The notes under the pieces were generated by a model, which was not told where the DNA came from, did not search any database, and was given only the letters and a program-made list of their open reading frames with translations. Positions 12,967 through 21,424 of a stretch of DNA of 32,978 nucleotides are shown piece by piece. The stretch comes from an uncultured Clostridia bacterium (GTDB lineage: Bacteria; Bacillota; Clostridia; Oscillospirales; Acutalibacteraceae), in assembly GCA_944376265.1 (NCBI GenBank), contig CALWCD010000022.1:1-32978 (forward strand), in the 5' to 3' direction. The first letter of the stretch is position 1; each line of letters starts with the position of its first letter. Both the position numbers and the translations under genes were made by a program.

Positions 12967-13587
12967 TCAGTCGAAGGGGAAAAACCGCTTTCCCTCCTCC
13001 GTCACGGCACACCGGCCGCTGGTGGCGTCTGCCAGGCGTTTTTCCAGGGCGGGCAGCAGCGCCGGGTCCATGTGGAACCCAAGCCGCACCCGCTCCAGGA
13101 ACTCCGTGTCGTCCACCACGCCCCCGCATTCCGGCACCAGGGCCGCCACCTTCCCGTAGGCGGAGTAGTCGCAGGAAAGGCTGAGCAGCAGGCACTCCCG
13201 CATGGTGATCTTCTTTGCCGCCGCCAAGGCGATGGACGCGGTATGGGAGTAGGCTCGGATCAGCCCGCCCCCTCCCAGCAGAATGCCGCCGAAATAACGG
13301 GTGGCCACCACCACCGCGTCCACCACGCCGGCCTTCTTCAGGGTGTCGATCAACGGGATGCCCGCCGTGCCCTGAGGCTCGCCGTCGTCGGAGAACCGCT
13401 GGATATTCCCCTCCCGCAGGATGTAGGCGTACACGTTGTGGCTGGCGTCCCAGTACCGGGACCTGAGCCGGCCGATGAATTCCAACGCTTCCTCCTCGGT
13501 TTTCACCGGCCGGCAGGAGCCGATAAACCGGGACTTCTTTTCGATGAACTCGTCGGCGGCTTCTCTTTCCACGGTGACGTATTCCAT
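12967..13587 (-). CDS. YigZ/IMPACT (UPF0029) family protein
   Basis: 206-aa YigZ family protein. Signature segments are KSRFIG, DGEPQGTAGIP and VVATRYFGGILLGGGGLIRAYS in the N-terminal ribosomal-S5-like domain, followed by a smaller C-terminal domain. The eukaryotic relative IMPACT acts in translational control; the bacterial role is not settled. ATG 13587 is chosen because AAAGGGG lies 8 nt upstream and family similarity begins there; the 35 open codons before it overlap the rpmE terminator. It probably depends on read-through from rpmE or an undetected promoter. Confidence 0.92.
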   Translation of the reverse strand: MEYVTVEREAADEFIEKKSRFIGSCRPVKTEEEALEFIGRLRSRYWDASHNVYAYILREGNIQRFSDDGEPQGTAGIPLIDTLKKAGVVDAVVVATRYFGGILLGGGGLIRAYSHTASIALAAAKKITMRECLLLSLSCDYSAYGKVAALVPECGGVVDDTEFLERVRLGFHMDPALLPALEKRLADATSGRCAVTEEGKRFFPFD

Positions 13588-13621
13588 AGTGTTTCCCCTT
13601 TCCGCTGTGAAAACAAAGACA

Positions 13622-13642
13622 GGCGGTGCATATCGCACCGCC
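13622..13642 (-). terminator. Terminator after rpmE
   Basis: Minus strand: perfect 8-bp stem GGCGGTGC-GATAT-GCACCGCC followed by TGTCTTTGTTTTC. It lies 57 nt beyond the rpmE stop codon and 35 nt before yigZ. Confidence 0.75.
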
Positions 13643-13698
13643 CATCCTGGGGCACAAGGCCCGGTATTTCGCCAGTGAACGCTAGGCCACAAGCAAGC

Positions 13699-13902
13699 TT
13701 ACTTGTCCAGGCCGTAGCGCTTCTTGAACATATCCACGCGGCCGCTGGTGTCCACCAGCTTCTGCTTGCCCGTAAAGAACGGGTGGCACTTCGAACATAT
13801 TTCGACTTTGATATCCTTCTTGGTAGACCGGGTCTTGATCACATTGCCGCAGGCACAGGTGATGGTGGTCTCCTGGTAGTCGGGATGTATATTCTGCTTC
13901 AT
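13699..13902 (-). CDS. rpmE: 50S ribosomal protein L31 (zinc-binding type)
   Basis: 67-aa ribosomal protein L31. C16, C18, C36 and C39 give the CxC...CxxC zinc ribbon of the zinc-containing paralogue, so this is the zinc-replete form; no zinc-independent copy is in the window. The conserved HPFFTGKQK and [11 protein letters not shown] segments are present. ATG 13902 (MKQNIHPDY) is chosen over an upstream in-frame codon because GAGGTG precedes it by 9 nt and the family begins here. It has its own promoter (13954-13982). Confidence 0.97.
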   Translation of the reverse strand: MKQNIHPDYQETTITCACGNVIKTRSTKKDIKVEICSKCHPFFTGKQKLVDTSGRVDMFKKRYGLDK

Positions 13903-13953
13903 CTTCGATTTCACCTCTTTACGGTTGGGATGCTTGAAACTCAATCGCAAGAT

Positions 13954-13982
13954 ATTGTATCACATGTTCTTTTAAAATGCAA
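13954..13982 (-). promoter_or_regulatory. Promoter of rpmE
   Basis: Minus strand: -35 TTGCAT (13982-13977), a 17-bp spacer and -10 TACAAT (13959-13954), about 50 nt before the rpmE start codon. Confidence 0.7.
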
Positions 13983-14010
13983 GGGAAAGTTTTATTTTTC
14001 CAAAAACCTC

Positions 14011-14898
14011 TCACTGGCTGTTCAGGTAGCTGATATACTCCTCCAAACACAAGGAGCGCTGCTGCATGGCGGTGGCATTGTCACTGCCCACGTAGCGGAT
14101 CACGGTATAATCCTCCGAGCATCCGGTGTAGTCGTCCTTTCCCTCTGGGTAGCGGAACACAAAACCGTATTTGCCCATGTTGGACCGAAGCCAGGTAAAG
14201 GTGCGGGACTCTTTAAAGGTTTCCACGTCCCCCTGAATCCGCACGCACATGCCGGTCTGCTGGTCGCTCTCCCCCGCCACGGGCACCACCAGCTTGGCCT
14301 GGGTGCGGGCCATCACCGTGGTGAGGCCCTCGGTCTCCATCAGCTGGGTCACTTTCTCATTGTACCGCTGCTCCTGCTCCTGGTAGGAGACGTACCCCTC
14401 GGTGAACACCAGGGCCAGGCCGTCGGCTTTGGCGGCTTCGGAAAGCATTTCCAGCGAGCTGGCAATATGGGCTTCCACCTGGACGCCGCAGGCCTCCACT
14501 GTGTTGGGCACATAGGTCTCGTCCTGGGGGGAGTTCTGGTTGATGACAAACAGGCTCACCTCGTTGGAATAGAGGGGCAGGCCCATGTCGTCGTAGGTGG
14601 GGATCTCCACCGAGCTGACCTGGGAACCGCTGGCGGTTCCGGAGGTGCTGGAGCTGTCCAGGATCATCTCGCTTTGAAAATAGGGCACCATATAAAGCGC
14701 CACAAACAGGCCCACGCCTGCGGCCACCACCAGGGCGGCAAGCACCATGACAAACCGCATCCACAGCTGGATGCGCCGTGCCTGCCGGGACTGGAGCTGC
14801 TTGTCCCGGGAAATGAACAGGTTCCGGCCCGCCGGGCCGATGTTGATGCGGTGGTCGGTGCGATCCAGCACCACTCGTTTCGTACGCTTGTTCCGCAA
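14011..14898 (-). CDS. Membrane-anchored VanY-like (M15B) protein lacking catalytic residues
   Basis: 295 aa: a basic cytoplasmic segment (1-46), one membrane helix (about 47-73), a Ser-rich linker and an extracytoplasmic domain (about 105-295) of the D,D-carboxypeptidase VanY type. Fold motifs are clear: GYVSYQEQ (168-175), SDQQTGMCVR (211-220), WLRSNMGKYGFVFRYPEGK (236-254) and IRYVG (267-271). Active members have SxHxxGxAxD and ExWHxRYVG; here the zinc ligands His, Asp and His are Q213, R220 and V266, and the catalytic Glu is D263. I therefore infer a non-catalytic protein that may bind cell-wall peptides. The start is TTG 14898 with GAGGG 6 nt upstream. The frame is intact, which argues against a decaying gene. 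Confidence 0.85.
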   Translation of the reverse strand: MRNKRTKRVVLDRTDHRINIGPAGRNLFISRDKQLQSRQARRIQLWMRFVMVLAALVVAAGVGLFVALYMVPYFQSEMILDSSSTSGTASGSQVSSVEIPTYDDMGLPLYSNEVSLFVINQNSPQDETYVPNTVEACGVQVEAHIASSLEMLSEAAKADGLALVFTEGYVSYQEQEQRYNEKVTQLMETEGLTTVMARTQAKLVVPVAGESDQQTGMCVRIQGDVETFKESRTFTWLRSNMGKYGFVFRYPEGKDDYTGCSEDYTVIRYVGSDNATAMQQRSLCLEEYISYLNSQ

Positions 14899-14926
14899 AG
14901 GAGTCCCTCACAATCTATCTCAAAAA

Positions 14927-14940
14927 AGCCGAATCCGGCT
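14927..14940 (-). terminator. Small terminator-like hairpin in the leader of the VanY-like gene
   Basis: Minus strand AGCCG-GATT-CGGCT followed by TTTTTT. The only gene upstream is divergent (uraA), so there is no minus-strand transcript to end except one heading into the VanY-like gene. Attenuation is possible. The stem is only 5 bp. Confidence 0.45.
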
Positions 14941-14962
14941 GCCGCAATGGGTGAACTAAATT

Positions 14963-14968
14963 ATTATA
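14963..14968 (-). promoter_or_regulatory. Possible -10 box for the VanY-like gene
   Basis: Perfect TATAAT on the minus strand, about 65 nt before the TTG start, but the matching -35 (TTTCTT, 17-bp spacing) is poor. It was found by eye only. Confidence 0.4.
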
Positions 14969-15023
14969 CACAAGTTCCCGGAAAAAAGAAACGGTAAAAA
15001 AGAAAAAAGCGTCTCTTTCTGTC

Positions 15024-15052
15024 TGGACTTTTCCCCACCGCGATGCTAGAAT
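15024..15052 (+). promoter_or_regulatory. Candidate promoter of the uracil permease gene
   Basis: -35 TGGACT (15024-15029), a 17-bp spacer and -10 TAGAAT (15047-15052), giving a leader of about 35 nt. No PyrR-type attenuator or purine riboswitch is visible between it and the gene. Confidence 0.45.
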
Positions 15053-15092
15053 GGGTAAGAATTTTATCAAAATCCGCATTGGAGGAACCCGA

Positions 15093-16514
15093 ATGAACAT
15101 CTTTTCCAAAATCAACCGCTTCCTCTTCCCCTATTCTGGGGAATATGAGAAGCTGGGCGCCAAGCGCGCCCTGGCACTGGGCTTCCAGCATGCTTTCGCC
15201 ATGAGCTGCGCCACCATCCTGGTGCCCCTGCTCACCGGTTTGGACGTGGGCGTGGCCCTGTTCTGCGCCGGCGTTGGCACCCTGATCTTCCACCTGTGCA
15301 CCGGCGGCCGGATGCCCACCTTCCTGGGCAGCTCCTTCGCCTTTATCTCCGCCCTGGCGGGGGTCATCGGCAACAACGCCTTCGGCGCCACCAAGGACGA
15401 GCAGATCTCCGCGGCCATGGGCGGCATCATTGTGGCAGGCGCCTTTTACCTGGTGCTGGCCCTCGTGATCAGGATCTTCGGCAAGGGCCTGATCGACAAG
15501 CTGTTTCCCCCGGTGGTCCGGGGCGTGGGCATCACCCTCATCGGTCTGAACCTGTCCAGCAGCGCCATCAGCAACATCCAGACTCAGTACGGTCCGGACG
15601 GAAGCACCCTGGCCCTGTTTGGAGAAGGCTTCTCCATGAGCGCTTACGTGTGGGCCTGGGTCATCGCTGGGATTGTGTGCCTGCTGGCGGTGTTCCTCTC
15701 CAGCTGCGGCAAGGGCATGGTGAAGATGTCCTCCATCGTCATCGCCCTGGTTACCGGCTATCTGTTCACCCTGCTGGTGACCAAAACCGGCCTGGCCCCC
15801 GCCTCCCTGATGGACACCGGGGTCATCGCCACCTACAACTGGCTGCAGGTGCCCCACTTTGTGCTCCCCAGCTTTAACATCACCGCCATCGGCATGATCG
15901 CTCCCATCGCCATTGTCACCTGCGTGGAGCATGTGGGCGATGTGTACGCAAACGGCGCCGTGGTGGGCAAGAAGTTCACCCGGAAGCCCGGCCTCCACCG
16001 CACCATGCTGGGCGACGGCCTGGCCACTGTGTTCGCCGGCCTGGTGGGCGGCCCCGCCAACACCACCTACTCCGAGAACACCGCCGTGCTGGCCGCCACC
16101 GGAAACTACAACCCCGCCTCCCTGCGGATCGCCGCGCTGATCGCCATTGTGGTCAGCTTCTTCGGCAAGGCCATCGGCGTTATTCAGTCTGTGCCCAACT
16201 GCGTGCTGGGCGGCGCCTGCATTGTGCTCTACGGCATGATCGCTTCCGTGGGCCTGCGGACGCTGGTGGAGAACCATGTGGACTTCACCAAGAACCGGAA
16301 CCTGTGCATCGCCGCAGTGATGCTGGTGCTGGCGATTGGCGGCGCTGCCATTGGCAACGCGGTGTTCAGCTTCTCCAACATCGGCCTTGGCATCATCGTG
16401 GGCATCATCCTGAACCTGATCATCCCCGGCGGCGAGACCGGCGGCAAGGGCATGGTCTCCCACACGGTGGAGGCCCAGGAAGTCTCCCCCGAACGCAGCG
16501 ACATGAACGACTGA
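15093..16514 (+). CDS. uraA: Uracil permease / NCS2 nucleobase transporter
   Basis: 473-aa inner-membrane transporter of the NCS2 (nucleobase-cation symport 2) family with about 14 hydrophobic segments. Family hallmarks: QH at 32-33 in the first helix, TCVEHVGD with E279 (equivalent to substrate-binding E241 of E. coli UraA) and GGPANTTYSENTAV with E328 (UraA E290). The TTYSEN form resembles uracil rather than xanthine/urate carriers, but substrate assignment is inference. ATG 15093 is preferred because GGAGGAAC lies just upstream; 14 open codons precede it. It is a single gene, divergent from the VanY-like gene and convergent with the aminopeptidase. Confidence 0.92.
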   Translation: MNIFSKINRFLFPYSGEYEKLGAKRALALGFQHAFAMSCATILVPLLTGLDVGVALFCAGVGTLIFHLCTGGRMPTFLGSSFAFISALAGVIGNNAFGATKDEQISAAMGGIIVAGAFYLVLALVIRIFGKGLIDKLFPPVVRGVGITLIGLNLSSSAISNIQTQYGPDGSTLALFGEGFSMSAYVWAWVIAGIVCLLAVFLSSCGKGMVKMSSIVIALVTGYLFTLLVTKTGLAPASLMDTGVIATYNWLQVPHFVLPSFNITAIGMIAPIAIVTCVEHVGDVYANGAVVGKKFTRKPGLHRTMLGDGLATVFAGLVGGPANTTYSENTAVLAATGNYNPASLRIAALIAIVVSFFGKAIGVIQSVPNCVLGGACIVLYGMIASVGLRTLVENHVDFTKNRNLCIAAVMLVLAIGGAAIGNAVFSFSNIGLGIIVGIILNLIIPGGETGGKGMVSHTVEAQEVSPERSDMND

Positions 16515-16542
16515 TCTCCCCAAACCATTCTGCGCCTGCGCA

Positions 16543-16575
16543 AAAGGGCCCCCGGCAAAACGCCGAGGGCCCTTT
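16543..16575. terminator. Shared bidirectional terminator
   Basis: Stem AAAGGGCCC-C-CGGC, loop AAAAC, GCCG-A-GGGCCCTTT. It lies between the convergent uracil permease and aminopeptidase genes and can serve both. Confidence 0.85.
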
Positions 16576-16592
16576 CTCTATGCCAATGAGTT

Positions 16593-18005
16593 TTATTCCG
16601 CCTCGAAGTAGGCTTTGAAAGCCTTGTAGGCCATATACACGTCCAGCTTGGAGACCACCTCGAAGGGAGCGTGCATGGACAGCACGGGCACGCCCACGTC
16701 GATCACGTCCGCATTCATCCGGGAGATGTCCAAAGCCACGGTGCCGCCGCCGCCCTGGTCCACCTTGCCCAGCTCGCCAATCTGCCACAGCACGTCGTTG
16801 TCCTCAAAGACACGGCGCACAAAGCCCACGAACTCGGCGTTGGCGTCGTTGCTGCCGCCCTTGCCGGCCCGGCCGGTGTACTTGGCCACGCCCACGCCAC
16901 GGTTCAGGTAGCAGGAGTTTCCAGGCTCGTAGGCAGAGGCGTAGGTGGGATCGTAAGCGGCAGTCACGTCCGCGGAAAGGCAGGTGGACTTGGAATACAC
17001 GTGGCGGGCCTCCAGGCCCTCCGCGGCAGCCAGATCCGCCACAAAGTAGTTCAGGAACTCGGAGGCCAGGCCCGTGTTGCCCACGCTGCCGATCTCCTCC
17101 TTGTCCGCCAGCACGGTGATGGAGGTGTACTCAGGGGTCTTGCACTTGAAGATGGCTTCCAGGGCGGGATAAGCGCAGACACGGTCATCGTGGCCGTAGG
17201 CGCCGATCATGCTCCGGTCAAAGCCGATGTCCACCGCTTTGAAAGCGGGCACAAACTCAATCTCCGCGGAGATCAGGTCGCTCTCCACAATGCCGTACTG
17301 CTGATGCAGGATGTTCATAATGTTCAGCTTGAACAGCTGCTCCCCTTCCCCGTCGGCGAGGGGCAGGCTGCCCACCAGCACGTTCAGGTCCTCGCCGGTG
17401 AAGGCCTCCCCCAGCTTCTTGCCCAGCTGGTCCTTGCCCAGGTGGGGCAGGATGTCAGTGATGCAGAACTGGGGATCCTCCGGCTTTTCTCCCACGTTCA
17501 CGGTGATCTCGGAGCCGTCCCTGCGGACGATTTTCCCGTGCATGGACAGGGGAATGGCGGTCCACTGGTACTTCTTGATGCCCCCGTAGTAATGGGTCTT
17601 CAGCAGAGCCAGCTCATTTGCCTCGTACAGGGGGATGGGCTTCAGATCCACCCGAGGGCTGTCGATGTGGGCGGCGGCGATGCGCACGCCCTTCTTGGCG
17701 CCCTTCTTGCCGATGACCGCCAGGCACATGGCCTTGCCCCGGTTGTTGTAGTAGACCTTGTCGCCGGCCTGGTACTTCTTCTCGGGATCAAAGGGCACGA
17801 AGCCGGCTTCCTCGGCGGCTTTCACAGCCCAGGAAACCGTTTCCCGCTCGGTCTTGGCGGCGTTCAGGAACGCCTTGTAGCCCTCGGCGAACTTGTCGGC
17901 CTTGCCCAGCTCCTTGGCGCCCACTTTAACAGCGCCGTGGGTCCGGTCGTTGAGAAGCTCTTTCGCCAGCTCCTTGGCGTCGATCTTTTCCTCTTTCTTG
18001 GACAT
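16593..18005 (-). CDS. M18-family zinc aminopeptidase
   Basis: 470-aa cytosolic metallo-aminopeptidase of family M18 (aspartyl aminopeptidase/LAP4 relatives), which removes N-terminal residues from peptides, in this family often acidic ones. Di-zinc site segments are visible: AAHIDSPR (H113, D115), DKEEIGSVG, YGHDDR and, near the end, SMHAPFE. ATG 18005 (MSKKEEKID) follows AGGAGG by about 10 nt; the 33 open codons upstream lie across the promoter. It is a single-gene unit with its own promoter and a shared terminator. Substrate range is not readable. Confidence 0.94.
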   Translation of the reverse strand: MSKKEEKIDAKELAKELLNDRTHGAVKVGAKELGKADKFAEGYKAFLNAAKTERETVSWAVKAAEEAGFVPFDPEKKYQAGDKVYYNNRGKAMCLAVIGKKGAKKGVRIAAAHIDSPRVDLKPIPLYEANELALLKTHYYGGIKKYQWTAIPLSMHGKIVRRDGSEITVNVGEKPEDPQFCITDILPHLGKDQLGKKLGEAFTGEDLNVLVGSLPLADGEGEQLFKLNIMNILHQQYGIVESDLISAEIEFVPAFKAVDIGFDRSMIGAYGHDDRVCAYPALEAIFKCKTPEYTSITVLADKEEIGSVGNTGLASEFLNYFVADLAAAEGLEARHVYSKSTCLSADVTAAYDPTYASAYEPGNSCYLNRGVGVAKYTGRAGKGGSNDANAEFVGFVRRVFEDNDVLWQIGELGKVDQGGGGTVALDISRMNADVIDVGVPVLSMHAPFEVVSKLDVYMAYKAFKAYFEAE

Positions 18006-18075
18006 TTCTAGTTGACCTCCTATTGTTTGGGGTGATTCCCTGGTCTTATTGAGAAGGGACGGTCCTTTCCAGACC

Positions 18076-18104
18076 ACTGTATCATGAAATCCCGGAGAAA
18101 GCAA
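18076..18104 (-). promoter_or_regulatory. Promoter of the aminopeptidase gene
   Basis: Minus strand: -35 TTGCTT (18104-18099), a 17-bp spacer and extended -10 TGA-TACAGT (18084-18076). It begins 12 bp beyond the transglycosylase stop codon. Confidence 0.55.
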
Positions 18105-18115
18105 CCGGTTTTCTC

Positions 18116-18673
18116 CTAGGGGTACAGCTTTTGATAGAGTTCATACGCCCGCAGCACCTTTTTCACATAGGCGTCGGTCTCCGGGTAAGGGATGGTGTGA
18201 AGGGTTTCCCCGTCGTGGGAATAATCCCCGCTTTGAAGCCAGTCCGACACATTGCCCATGCCCGCGTTGTAGGCCGCCAGGGCCACCTCCACGCTGCCGT
18301 ACTGATCCAGCAGCAAGCGCAGCAGGGCGCAGCCGCAGTGGACGTTGGCCTTGGGATCGTACACCCCGGCGGAGGGATCCTCCAGGGGATACAGGGAGAC
18401 AATCCAGTCAAAGGTGCCCTGGGTCAGCTGCATCAGGCCCATGGCGTCGGCGCTGGAGCGAGCCTCCGGGTCAAAGCCGCTTTCGGTGTTGATCACGGCG
18501 TACACCAGGTCCGGGTCCAGGTTGAACTCCCGGGCCTCCTGCTCCACCAGCTGGGAATAGGACTTGGGATACAGCAGCTTCAGTCCGGCTTCCGCCAGCC
18601 GCGGCCCGAACAGCACCACCGCCCCCACCAGAACCAAGGTCAGGACCACGCCTGCAAGACAACCTTTCCTCAT
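18116..18673 (-). CDS. Lytic transglycosylase (SLT domain)
   Basis: 185-aa membrane-anchored or secreted peptidoglycan lytic transglycosylase. Residues 1-25 form an N-terminal signal anchor after MRKGC. The SLT fold covers about 45-180, with the catalytic Glu in NTESGF (E64), GLMQLT (79-84) and AYNAGMGNV. It cleaves MurNAc-GlcNAc bonds with formation of 1,6-anhydro ends. Its ATG overlaps the TGA of the upstream tsaC-coaE gene in an ATGA, so translation is probably coupled; a TTG two codons earlier is an alternative start. It is the last gene of the DUF951-prfA-tsaC/coaE operon. Confidence 0.93.
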   Translation of the reverse strand: MRKGCLAGVVLTLVLVGAVVLFGPRLAEAGLKLLYPKSYSQLVEQEAREFNLDPDLVYAVINTESGFDPEARSSADAMGLMQLTQGTFDWIVSLYPLEDPSAGVYDPKANVHCGCALLRLLLDQYGSVEVALAAYNAGMGNVSDWLQSGDYSHDGETLHTIPYPETDAYVKKVLRAYELYQKLYP

Positions 18674-20295
18674 AGGCAAGTGTTCTCCCTTTCTTCCAGC
18701 AGATCTCTCAGCAGAGTCTCCACCGCGGAATTCACCTCCGCACCGGGGCCGTTCTCCACCACCCAGTCGGCTTTAGAAGTGTAAAAGTCCGGGGAGGGCT
18801 GGGCTTCCAGCCGGCTGAGGGCAGCCTCTTTGGTCAGGCCGTCCCGCCGGAGAATCCGTGCCAGCCGCTCCTCCTTGGGAGCATCCACCACCAGAATCCG
18901 GGAGCAGGCGCTGTCCAGTCCGGACTCGAACAGGGTGGGGGCATCCAGCACCAGGATCTTGAACCCCTGGGCTCTCCCCTCCTCCAAAAGCTGCCGCACC
19001 CGGCGGATAATCCGAGGGAAGGTGATCTCTCCCAGCCGGTTTCTTGCCTCCTCGGAGGCAAAGGCACGCTTGGCCAGCTCCGCCCGGTTCAGTACCCCGC
19101 AGGGACAGACCTCCGGGCCAAAGGCGCCGGAAAGCTCCTCCAGGCAGGCGGAATCGTACACCTGGGCGCTGCGGGTGACCTGGTCGCAGTCGATCACATA
19201 GCAGCCCCGCTCCCGCAGAACCTTCCCCACGGTGGATTTCCCCGCGCCTGTGGGACCTGTAAGCCCCACCACCTGCACCCCGGTGGGATTGACCACCTGA
19301 AAGGCGGCCGCACGGATCAGCCGGTTGAACACCGCCAGACCCACCCCCCGCTTGGAGGGCATGCGGGCGTAGGCTTTTTTCGCCCCCACCTGGTCCAGGC
19401 AGTGCAGGGCGTCAAACAGGCGGTGGGCCTGGGCGCTGCTGTCGTATCGGGAGCCGTAGGGCACGGTGGGCACCTGGAGGAAGGGAACGTCCTCCTCAAA
19501 GCACAGGGCCCATCCGTCCCCCTTCCGGTTCACAAAGCTCACATATTCCTCGGGGGAGGCGTCCACAATCACCACGTCCGCGGCGGGGGAGTAGTGTTTG
19601 TACTTCATCCCCGGGGAGGCGGCCCGCCTGCCCTCCTCCAGCTGGTGGACCACTGCCGGGTCCACTTCCACCTCTCCCAGCACGGAGCGGAGCTGGGAAA
19701 GGGTGACTCCGCCGGGACGAAGGATTCTGGGAGTCCCTTGGGCCAGGGTCAGCACGGTGGACTCCACCCCCACCGCGCAGTCGCCCCCGTCCAGCAGGGC
19801 GTCCACCCGGCCGGTCAAGTCCTCCTGCACATGGCAGAAGGTGGTGGGACTGGGCCGTCCGGACAGGTTGGCGGAGGGCGCCGCCAAGGGCACCCCCGCC
19901 GCGTCGATCACCGCCCGGGCCGTGGGATGGGAGGGGCAGCGCACCGCCACAGTATCCAGCCCGCCGCTGGTGGTGCGGGGCACCAGGTCCGACTTGGGCA
20001 GAATCATGGTGAGAGGTCCCGGCCAGAACACCGCCGCCAGCCGCTTCGCGGCCTCCGGCACTTCCCGCACCAGGGGGGCAAGCTGGGACACATGGCTGAT
20101 GTGGACAATCAGGGGGTTGTCGGAGGGGCGCCCCTTGGCCCGATAAATCCCTTTCACCGCTTCCTCGTCCAGAGCGTTGGCGGCAAGGCCGTACACCGTC
20201 TCCGTGGGAATGGCCACCAGGCCTCCCCGGCGGAGGATCTCTCCCGCCCGGGAAATGTCACCGGCACACCGGTCGCTCAACAATAACGTTTCCAT
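18670..20295 (-). CDS. Fusion: threonylcarbamoyl-AMP synthase (TsaC/Sua5) - dephospho-CoA kinase (CoaE)
   Basis: 541-aa two-enzyme protein. Residues 1-205 are the YrdC/TsaC domain, which makes threonylcarbamoyl-AMP for tRNA t6A37 (KGRPSDNPL, SANLSG). Residues 227-335 give the Sua5 linker (PGMKYKHYSP) and C-terminal Sua5 domain. Residues 340-541 are CoaE, the last step of CoA synthesis, with P-loop GPTGAGKS (347-354), VIDCDQVTR, DAPTLFESGL and RRDGLTKEAAL. The frame is continuous with no stop or strong internal Shine-Dalgarno at the junction, though GTG codons near 337-343 could allow internal initiation. In CoaE the usual ITHP motif reads ITFP. GGAGGG precedes ATG 20295. It follows prfA by 12 nt. 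Confidence 0.92.
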   Translation of the reverse strand: METLLLSDRCAGDISRAGEILRRGGLVAIPTETVYGLAANALDEEAVKGIYRAKGRPSDNPLIVHISHVSQLAPLVREVPEAAKRLAAVFWPGPLTMILPKSDLVPRTTSGGLDTVAVRCPSHPTARAVIDAAGVPLAAPSANLSGRPSPTTFCHVQEDLTGRVDALLDGGDCAVGVESTVLTLAQGTPRILRPGGVTLSQLRSVLGEVEVDPAVVHQLEEGRRAASPGMKYKHYSPAADVVIVDASPEEYVSFVNRKGDGWALCFEEDVPFLQVPTVPYGSRYDSSAQAHRLFDALHCLDQVGAKKAYARMPSKRGVGLAVFNRLIRAAAFQVVNPTGVQVVGLTGPTGAGKSTVGKVLRERGCYVIDCDQVTRSAQVYDSACLEELSGAFGPEVCPCGVLNRAELAKRAFASEEARNRLGEITFPRIIRRVRQLLEEGRAQGFKILVLDAPTLFESGLDSACSRILVVDAPKEERLARILRRDGLTKEAALSRLEAQPSPDFYTSKADWVVENGPGAEVNSAVETLLRDLLEERENTCL

Positions 20296-20307
20296 GTGGT
20301 TCCCTCC

Positions 20308-21375
20308 TTATCCCTGGGACGCTTCCAGCTGAGCAGCCCGGTCCGCTGCCGCCAGGCTGTCGATAATCTCATCCAGGGCGCCCCCCACAATCTCATCCAG
20401 CTTGTAAAGGGTCAGCCCAATGCGGTGGTCCGTCACCCGGCCCTGGGGGAAGTTGTAGGTGCGGATCCGTTCGGACCGGTCCCCGGTGCCCACCTGGCTT
20501 CGCCGCTCCTGGGCCACCTGGTCGCTGGCCTTTTTCCGCTCCTGGTCCAGCAGGCGCGCCCGGAGCACCTTCAGGGCCTTCTCCTTGTTCTTGTACTGAC
20601 TCCGCTCGTCCTGGCACTCCACCACCATGCCTGTGGGCAGGTGGGTCACCCGAATGGCGGAGGAGGTCTTGTTGATGTGCTGGCCGCCGGCGCCGCTGGA
20701 GCGGAAGGTGTCGATCTGCAGGTCTTTGGGGTCGATGTCCACGTCCACCTCTTCCGCTTCCGGCAGCACCGCCACCGTGGCCGTGGAAGTGTGGATGCGG
20801 CCCTGGGCTTCCGTCTCCGGCACCCGCTGCACCCGGTGGACGCCGCTTTCATACTTCAGCCTGGAGTAGGCCCCTTCCCCGTCGATGAGGAAGCTCACTT
20901 CCTTAAAGCCACCCAGCTCCGTCTCGTTCAAGCCCACAATCTCCGTCTTCCAGCCCTTTTTCTCGGCATACATGGTGTACATCCGGTACAGGGTGTAGGC
21001 GAACAGGGCGGCCTCTTCCCCGCCGGCGCCGCCCCGGATCTCCACAATGACGTTTTTCTCGTCGTTGGGGTCCTTGGGCAGCAGCAGCAGCTTCAGCTCT
21101 TCCTCCAGCCGGGAAAGCTCTTCCCCCTTTTCCCGGATCTCCTGCTGGGCCATTTCCCGAAGCTCCCGCTGGCCTTCCTCCAGAAGCTCCCTGGCTCCCG
21201 CCAGGTCCTCCTGGCACCGGCAGTAGGCCCGGTACGTCTCCACAATGGGCTCCAGCTCCTTGTGCTCCTTCATCAGGGAGGCGTACAGGTCCCGCTGGGC
21301 CGCGGTGGCAGGGTCGTACAGTTTCAAATTCAATTCTTCGTAGCGGTTTTCAAACACCCGCAGATTTTCAAACAA
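20308..21375 (-). CDS. prfA: Peptide chain release factor 1
   Basis: RF1, about 355 aa, which releases peptides at UAA/UAG. The codon-recognition tripeptide is PET (186-188 from this start; the PxT form marks RF1, not RF2) in [18 protein letters not shown]. The catalytic GGQ (230-232) is in [15 protein letters not shown]. The start is ambiguous: GTG 21384 is only 2 nt from GGAAAGG, whereas TTG 21375 is 10 nt away and aligns with the family N-terminus ([15 protein letters not shown]), so I chose TTG. prmC (RF methylase), often next to prfA, is absent here. It is co-transcribed with the DUF951 gene upstream and tsaC-coaE downstream. Confidence 0.96.
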   Translation of the reverse strand: MFENLRVFENRYEELNLKLYDPATAAQRDLYASLMKEHKELEPIVETYRAYCRCQEDLAGARELLEEGQRELREMAQQEIREKGEELSRLEEELKLLLLPKDPNDEKNVIVEIRGGAGGEEAALFAYTLYRMYTMYAEKKGWKTEIVGLNETELGGFKEVSFLIDGEGAYSRLKYESGVHRVQRVPETEAQGRIHTSTATVAVLPEAEEVDVDIDPKDLQIDTFRSSGAGGQHINKTSSAIRVTHLPTGMVVECQDERSQYKNKEKALKVLRARLLDQERKKASDQVAQERRSQVGTGDRSERIRTYNFPQGRVTDHRIGLTLYKLDEIVGGALDEIIDSLAAADRAAQLEASQG

Positions 21376-21424
21376 AGCAAACACAGCCTTTCCAGAAACG
21401 TGATCTCCCCTTTGGAACAGCCGC

